In this document: in pieces, positions 59,029-64,000 of the stretch
Layout: every line of letters starts with the position of its first letter
Position numbering within the stretch: position 1 is the first letter of the stretch
NCBI GenBank assembly: GCA_963576475.1
Contig: OY754975.1
Location: forward strand, 17,158,381 to 17,222,380
Length of the DNA: 64,000 nucleotides
Source: Molanna angustata
Taxonomy: Eukaryota > Arthropoda > Insecta > Trichoptera > Molannidae
Direction: 5' to 3'
Position numbers and translations under genes: made by a program
Notes under the pieces: model-generated
Database searches by the model: none
Told to the model about the DNA's origin: nothing
Seen by the model: the letters and a program-made list of their open reading frames with translations, nothing else

Positions 59029-59510
59029 TATAATATAATCATGAAGAATTGAAACAGTTCCTAAAATAACACATAAACATGGTTTCCAAAAATCCCATAT
59101 TTATAATAAATATCAAAATATCAAAAATAAGAAATAGAAGCAATTTTCACTCTAAGTAAACTGTCAAAATGATAAAGTAAAATAATACAAAATGGAGTAT
59201 TTTTTAAGAATCGCATGAAAGTGAAAAATATTAACTGTATGAGAACAAGGGAATCCCCATTTTATATTATTAAAGGTGAGTCCCCCACCTTAAATATCAA
59301 TTGATATATTGCGAGGGTAAGGCTATGAGCTTGTAAGAAGCAAAAGAGAATATTCTATTACATATAACCTTACCTTCCACCGACTCCTCAACGGCAGTCA
59401 AGAGACCCTCAATTTTAATTTTATTTAACACTCTCAGGGTGAGAAGCCATAATTTTATTTACATCTAAAGGCAAATTATTAAAATATCAAACATTTCAGA
59501 TAAAATTTAA

Positions 59511-59960
59511 AAGAAGAATGCTATTGTCTGTGTTATGAGTAGAGTAGGTTGACATGAGATAAGAATGCTATTGTCTGTGTTATGAGTAGAGTAGGTTGAC
59601 ATGAGATAAGAAGAATGCTATTGTCTGTGTTATGAGTAGAGTAGGTTGACATGAGATAAGAAGAATGCTATTGTCTGTGTTATGAGTAGAGTAGGTTGAC
59701 ATGAGATAAGAAGAATGCTATTGTCTGTGTTATGAGTAGAGTAGGTTGACATGAGATAAGAAGAATGCTATTGTCTGTGTTATGAGTAGAGTAGGTTGAC
59801 ATGAGATAAGAAGAATGCTATTGTCTGTGTTATGAGTAGAGTAGGTTGACATGAGATAAGAAGAATGCTATTGTCTGTGTTATGAGTAGAGTAGGTTGAC
59901 ATGAGATAAGAAGAATGCTATTGTCTGTGTTATGAGTAGAGTAGGTTGACATGAGATAAA
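59511..59960 (+). repeat. 50-bp tandem repeat, 9 copies
   Basis: The unit is AGAAGAATGCTATTGTCTGT + GTTATGAGTAGAGTAGGTTG + ACATGAGATA. The period is 50 bp (the first unit is 47 bp). The copies are essentially identical, so the array is recent. It starts about 510 bp after the GUSB stop. Confidence 0.97.
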
Positions 59961-61436
59961 ACACCAATTACAAATACTAAATATATTTACATTGGATGCT
60001 GGACAACAATTTACAAGATATGATATATTAAGCATTTTACAAGATATTAAATATTAAATATTTCAGGACATATAAGTTTGTTTTCATAATGAAGCTCAGG
60101 CGTGGAAATAATAAGAGGTGTGCAGTAAATTTCTTCATCTTCATCCATCATCAGTGTAATTATTGTATAAAGCAGCAGGTATCAAATTTAACAGAACATC
60201 AGCCGTGGTATGGATGAAAGTGACACCAGAAGGGTCACATTGATGATACATAGTACATTATGATAAATCAGTCGGGTCCAGCATTCAATGATCAAAATTC
60301 TTCAAATAATCGCCACGTCATGATTGACGGGCACTTGCACGATACATAATTATAAAATAAAATAAAGGCATTAAATATTGGAAGACGGGATCGGGAAGGG
60401 ATACCTTTGCCATTAGTACCCTGCAAAAATTCATGCGGGGTTAGAGACCATCATGCCAGTTTCCTACCAAAAATTACGTAAATAACGCATAGTAGTGTGT
60501 GGGACTCACTTTCCCGAGCTTATCCAGACTTTATCCCGTCCTCCAGAAGCATTATATTTTTGCCTTCACTCTCTTCATGAGGTTAGGCCACATGGTCTTG
60601 TCGGCACGCATGTCAAAAAGCAAAAGAAAGTGAAAACATCAGATTTGTCTATGCATTCTGGGAGTGCGTTTGAGAATGCTCGTCTGGATTCGCAAAAGCG
60701 CGTTCCACACACCACCAAACCGACCAGTGAGGGACATGACGTTAGTAAAATAACATCATAATATGTCATATCAATTGATATATGTGATATACATCACAAT
60801 ATATATTTGCTGATATATATCAGCGAACCCTGAATATAACTCAATTTGAGAAAATTTAAATTAAAATACCTAATAGAATTTTTATATTGGTATACAATAA
60901 AAGAAATTTTATACCACAAAAAATTATCATAATTGATAATATTCCATAATTTTTAGTATTCCAAATGAGTAAAAGTATTTTACATAATATTTATTTACAA
61001 ATATAAAAAAACATCCTATAATACACCCTTTATGTATCAATTCTACATAATTATATTTATTTACTTGACAAAAAATGTATATACAAAGAGTACAATAAAT
61101 AAATTCTAAGTTAAATTTTAATAGGTAATAAATTATAACAAATTTTGTGTTCATACTTATTTCATTTCACCTTAATTAAGGACTCAACACAGCAAGATAA
61201 ATTCACAAAAGGATTGTTTAAATTAAATAATGATATAAAAAACATTGTTTAGAAGTCTATGGATTGTGATACATTGTACATAGTGCAAAATGTGTTTATA
61301 TTATTATTTTTTTTACGACTTATACGGCTTATGCCCATGGAAGATGTCACATGTAATCTGAGACAGTAAAAGATACATCAACATCATTGATTAAATTTAG
61401 ATTAATAAAAAATAACTAGTTGCATGAAAAATCTTA
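59961..61436. other. Intergenic DNA, no gene recognised
   Basis: A moderately GC-rich block (about 60,370-60,760) contains open frames on both strands without a family motif and may be an old transposon. The rest is AT-rich. Confidence 0.3.
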
Positions 61437-61520
61437 TTCAAAATTACATTACCATCACTCCATTTCTCTATTTGGGGGTGGCAGAGAGAACCGAATGCAA
61501 GACTACTGTCTACCGTCTCC
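61437..61520 (-). mobile_element. LINE 3' tail remnant
   Basis: On the - strand GCATTCGGTTCTCTCTGCCA, CCCCCAAATAGAGAAATGGA, GTGATGG matches the 3' end of the LINE fragment at 3,966-4,490 (GGTTCTCTTTGCCTACCCCA..). It has no coding part. Confidence 0.6.
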
Positions 61521-61744
61521 GTATTTCAAAATTCTATATAGGTACCTATGTGATTATGCAAACTTTTTCCCACTACATTTCGGTCCTCTTTTATCAGCTT
61601 TATATACTGTTCTTGTCAGGCGGTCATAGTATATATATACTTAAAATTGTATATATAAAAATAGTCTGCGGGTATCCATGAATGAAAGATCCAATTTCAT
61701 GTCACTCTTTTTCATGTTTTATTAGAAAATATCACGTATCACAG

Positions 61745-61750
61745 TTTATT
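61745..61750 (-). promoter_or_regulatory. ZNHIT3: ZNHIT3 polyadenylation signal (candidate)
   Basis: TTTATT on the + strand is AATAAA on the ZNHIT3 strand, about 105 nt past its stop codon. Confidence 0.45.
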
Positions 61751-61854
61751 GCTAAAATTTATATGTGCTCAATCAATACATACCTTAAAACATTATAATA
61801 TAATAGTACTTACATAATTCAAATAATGTACATTAAAATTTATAGGATGACAAA

Positions 61855-63864
61855 TTATCGACCATCATCTGTATTTGGAGAGACAACCTTCAGGCATTCA
61901 TCCACAAATTCAGTAAATATTGGTTCTTGCATAAAGTTTTCAATCATATCTGCAGGAGAATTACATTTATCTAAATTTTTTAAGATTTCCCGTAAGTGAG
62001 GATTCCTTAAGCACTCCTTTAAACCTTCGCTGTTTTCTATAAAAATAAACAAAATTTGATAAAATACCAATAAAATAAAAATATATATATTTTGCATCAA
62101 ATCCTATAAAAAAATATATATAAATCATTCTAAATTGATGGGTGAGAAACAACATACAATGCGTGAGAATCTTCTTTAAGGAAATGAAATCTCACACACA
62201 GTTAAAAAGAACCTCAACTCATTTACCATAATTATTTTAAATCAGATCAATCAGGGGGGCAAGTCTGGTCCAACCGGCGAAATCAAAACCCTGGTGACTA
62301 CCCATATCATGGATATAATTATAATATAGAGTTCTATGACATCTAAAGATATTATAGAACTCCATATAATAATTATATCCATGATATGGGTAATCATGAG
62401 GGTTTTGATTTCGCCGGTTGGACCAGACTTGCCCCCCAGGGTTTTGATTTTACAATAAAATGAAAATCTTCCCTTTGTGTCCGTCATAGGTACCTACTAT
62501 AATGAAAAAACAAAGATTTTGATTCTTGTTCCTTGGTTCATGGTACAAGATACATGTAACAATATTTTAATACCCACATAGGCTTGAGCTGTGCAAACTG
62601 AATATAGTGAAGATACCTACTTATTTACCATTTAAAAATGACTTAAATTGTTTTATGAATTTAATAGAAATGCGACTGGTATAGGTTATGTTTGTAATTG
62701 TTATAGTTGTCGTACAGTACAGATACAAATGGCTTAATAATGAACTTTTTTTTGTTTGCTTCTTTTTTTCTTTGAAAACATTATTTTTCCCCCTCCAAAA
62801 CTTGCTCATTATTTTACATAATTAATTGTACCCACTAAATAGAACCTTTAAAAGTTTTAAAACATAATTTGTAATTTAATATACCCTTGTTAATACTATT
62901 ATAAACTGTTGGTTTTAAATATCAATAAAATAAATACTTTTTGGGGGGCAAGTCTGGTCCAACCGGCGAAATCGAAACCCTCACGATTACCCATATCATG
63001 GATATAATTATTATACTGAGTTCTATAATATCTTTAGATGTCATAGAACTCCATATGATAATTATATCCATGATATGGGTAATCACGAGGGTTTTGATTT
63101 CGCCGGATGGACCAGACTTGCTCCCTTGATTGGTTTAGGAGATGCTGTGCCACAAGCATATTGCTGTAAACATCTCAATGAAATAATGATACAAGAAATT
63201 TACAAATCTGACACAAAAAGCTAGTCCACACAGTTATACAACTGTAAAAACATCAGATAAGTGAAATTTAATGAAAAAATGTTACAAACCCAGCATTTTT
63301 AATTTGTCGACAGACACAGTATCTTCAGTAGGATAATTATAAGAAGACAGCTTGCTTGTATTTTCCTCCTCTACAGGTATAATATCTAGGGGTACACAAT
63401 TTTCTTTGTGCTTCTTACAGCAAAGGACCGAGCAACTGAAATAGAAAACAATGTTTTATTTTATAATTGATTAAAATATTTTTAAACATGCGTGGTGTCA
63501 AAATAAGATAGGTATTTAACAAAATAAAATGACATCATAAACTGGTCACGGCAATGAGGAAACGAAGGAGGAAATTCAAAGATACATAACCATTAATGTT
63601 CAGTAATCGCTTGACAAACACAAAAAGGCTTTTCCTATTTGAATGAATAATGTATTGAGTAGACATAGCATCACTTTGGTTATACCAAGGGCTTACTGGT
63701 TTTACTCAATCTTTAGAAAAGAAATTTATTTTAAATTTAGGTGAGTGACATCGTTTCATCTTCACCATGTATTAAAATATTTAAGAAGAAAAAACTTACT
63801 AAGGATTTCGACAAGTTGGACATTTATATTTTGGGTTTTCACCTTCACAAACTGAGCACTGCAT
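61855..63864 (-). CDS. ZNHIT3: Zinc finger HIT domain-containing protein 3, 3 exons, 130 aa
   Basis: ZNHIT3 works with NUFIP1 as an assembly factor for box C/D snoRNPs and also binds nuclear receptors in vertebrates; it is nuclear. Exons in transcription order: 63864-63800, 63435-63290, 62036-61855. All introns are GT-AG and the exons join in phase (393 nt). The N-terminal zf-HIT treble clef has the exact family spacing: Cys3, Cys6, Cys15, Cys18, Cys23, Cys27, His31, Cys35 (MQCSVCEGE, KYKCPTC, YCSVLC, KKHKENC). The acidic linker is short. The C-terminal helix domain that binds NUFIP1 is conserved: NPHLREIL, FMQEPIFTEFVDECL. Human ZNHIT3 is 155 aa; the difference is mostly in the linker. Intron 2 (62,037-63,289) carries two palindromic MITEs. 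Confidence 0.93.
62254..62437. mobile_element. Palindromic MITE (family P), full length, ZNHIT3 intron 2
   Basis: 184 bp from GGGGGGCAAGTCTGGTCC to GGACCAGACTTGCCCCCC. The two arms of about 90 bp are near-perfect inverse copies meeting at GACATCTAAAGATATTATAG. Flanks (AATCA / AGGGT) show no obvious target duplication. Confidence 0.95.
62943..63125. mobile_element. Palindromic MITE (family P), full length, second copy in ZNHIT3 intron 2
   Basis: 183 bp, the same ends and centre as the copy 505 bp away, with the final C-run altered to CTCCC. Same orientation cannot be assigned because the element is symmetric. Confidence 0.95.
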
Positions 63865-64000
63865 TTCAAATTATTTATAAATTACAATTATTACTAAAAC
63901 TTACGTATGCGCAATGATATTTAAATTCAAAACAAAAACAAATCACACGCGTTTTAAACTCTGAATTTGACATAATATTATATAAAAATAGGTTACAGTT
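63865..64000 (-). promoter_or_regulatory. ZNHIT3: ZNHIT3 upstream region
   Basis: The 136 bp before the start codon should hold the 5' UTR and possibly the core promoter. A GTAAGT on the gene strand (about 63,899-63,904) could be a 5' UTR donor. No TATA box at a convincing distance is evident. Confidence 0.3.

Noticed and set aside
60495..60769. Overlapping open frames on both strands (88 and 64 codons)
   Set aside because: No domain motif, splice context or similarity that I can recognise; possibly old repeat.

Overview
This is eukaryotic nuclear DNA, AT-rich and crowded with transposons. It comes from an insect, probably a moth or butterfly (Lepidoptera). The evidence for Lepidoptera is indirect: many TAGGTACCTAC-type motifs, the LINE 3' tails, and a tRNA-derived SINE at about 26.66-26.95 kb whose body resembles SINEs I know from that order. 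Hemiptera is not excluded. There is no bacterial, plasmid, phage or CRISPR content.

Two host protein genes and one RNA gene are well supported. (1) A lysosomal-type beta-glucuronidase (GUSB, glycoside hydrolase family 2) runs on the + strand from 45,453 to 59,003. I rebuilt it as 12 GT-AG exons that join in frame for 1,965 nt (654 codons plus stop). Both catalytic glutamates are present and the protein ends in KDEL, an ER-retrieval signal. (2) ZNHIT3, a zinc-finger HIT protein of box C/D snoRNP assembly, runs on the - strand from 63,864 to 61,855 in three exons (130 aa). The two genes are convergent, with their stop codons about 2.85 kb apart. (3) A tRNA-Phe(GAA) gene lies at 5,490-5,562 on the - strand and is intact apart from one T-stem mismatch.

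The rest is mainly mobile DNA. 0-10 kb: SINE pieces, small fold-back elements, and decayed LINE fragments around the tRNA. 10-16 kb: LINE tails, a SINE, and a duplicated segment separated by a 38-bp satellite. 17-26.5 kb: several copies of one DNA-element family (called family A here), a hAT MITE with a perfect 8-bp target duplication, a 75-bp satellite, and more LINE and SINE fragments. 27.4-30.4 kb: a compound fold-back element and a segment bounded by inverted repeats. 32-38.5 kb: a LINE with two intact ORFs, whose 3' tail has become part of a 179-bp tandem array. 40.5-45.3 kb: a 4.8-kb element with inverted arms of about 1 kb that carry subterminal stem-loops and CA/TG tracts, and a dead LINE in its centre. 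45.4-59 kb: GUSB, whose introns hold family A, a 132-bp satellite, an (AT)n tract of about 247 bp, a SINE and LINE tails. 59.5-60 kb: a 50-bp satellite just past GUSB. 61.9-63.9 kb: ZNHIT3, with two nearly identical palindromic MITEs in its second intron.

I found no undescribed multi-gene system. The most notable observations are the KDEL-tagged beta-glucuronidase, the satellite built from a LINE tail plus part of another element, the long-armed element with microsatellite-bearing ends, and a palindromic MITE family with five copies here. Boundaries of repeats are read by eye and may be off by several bases.
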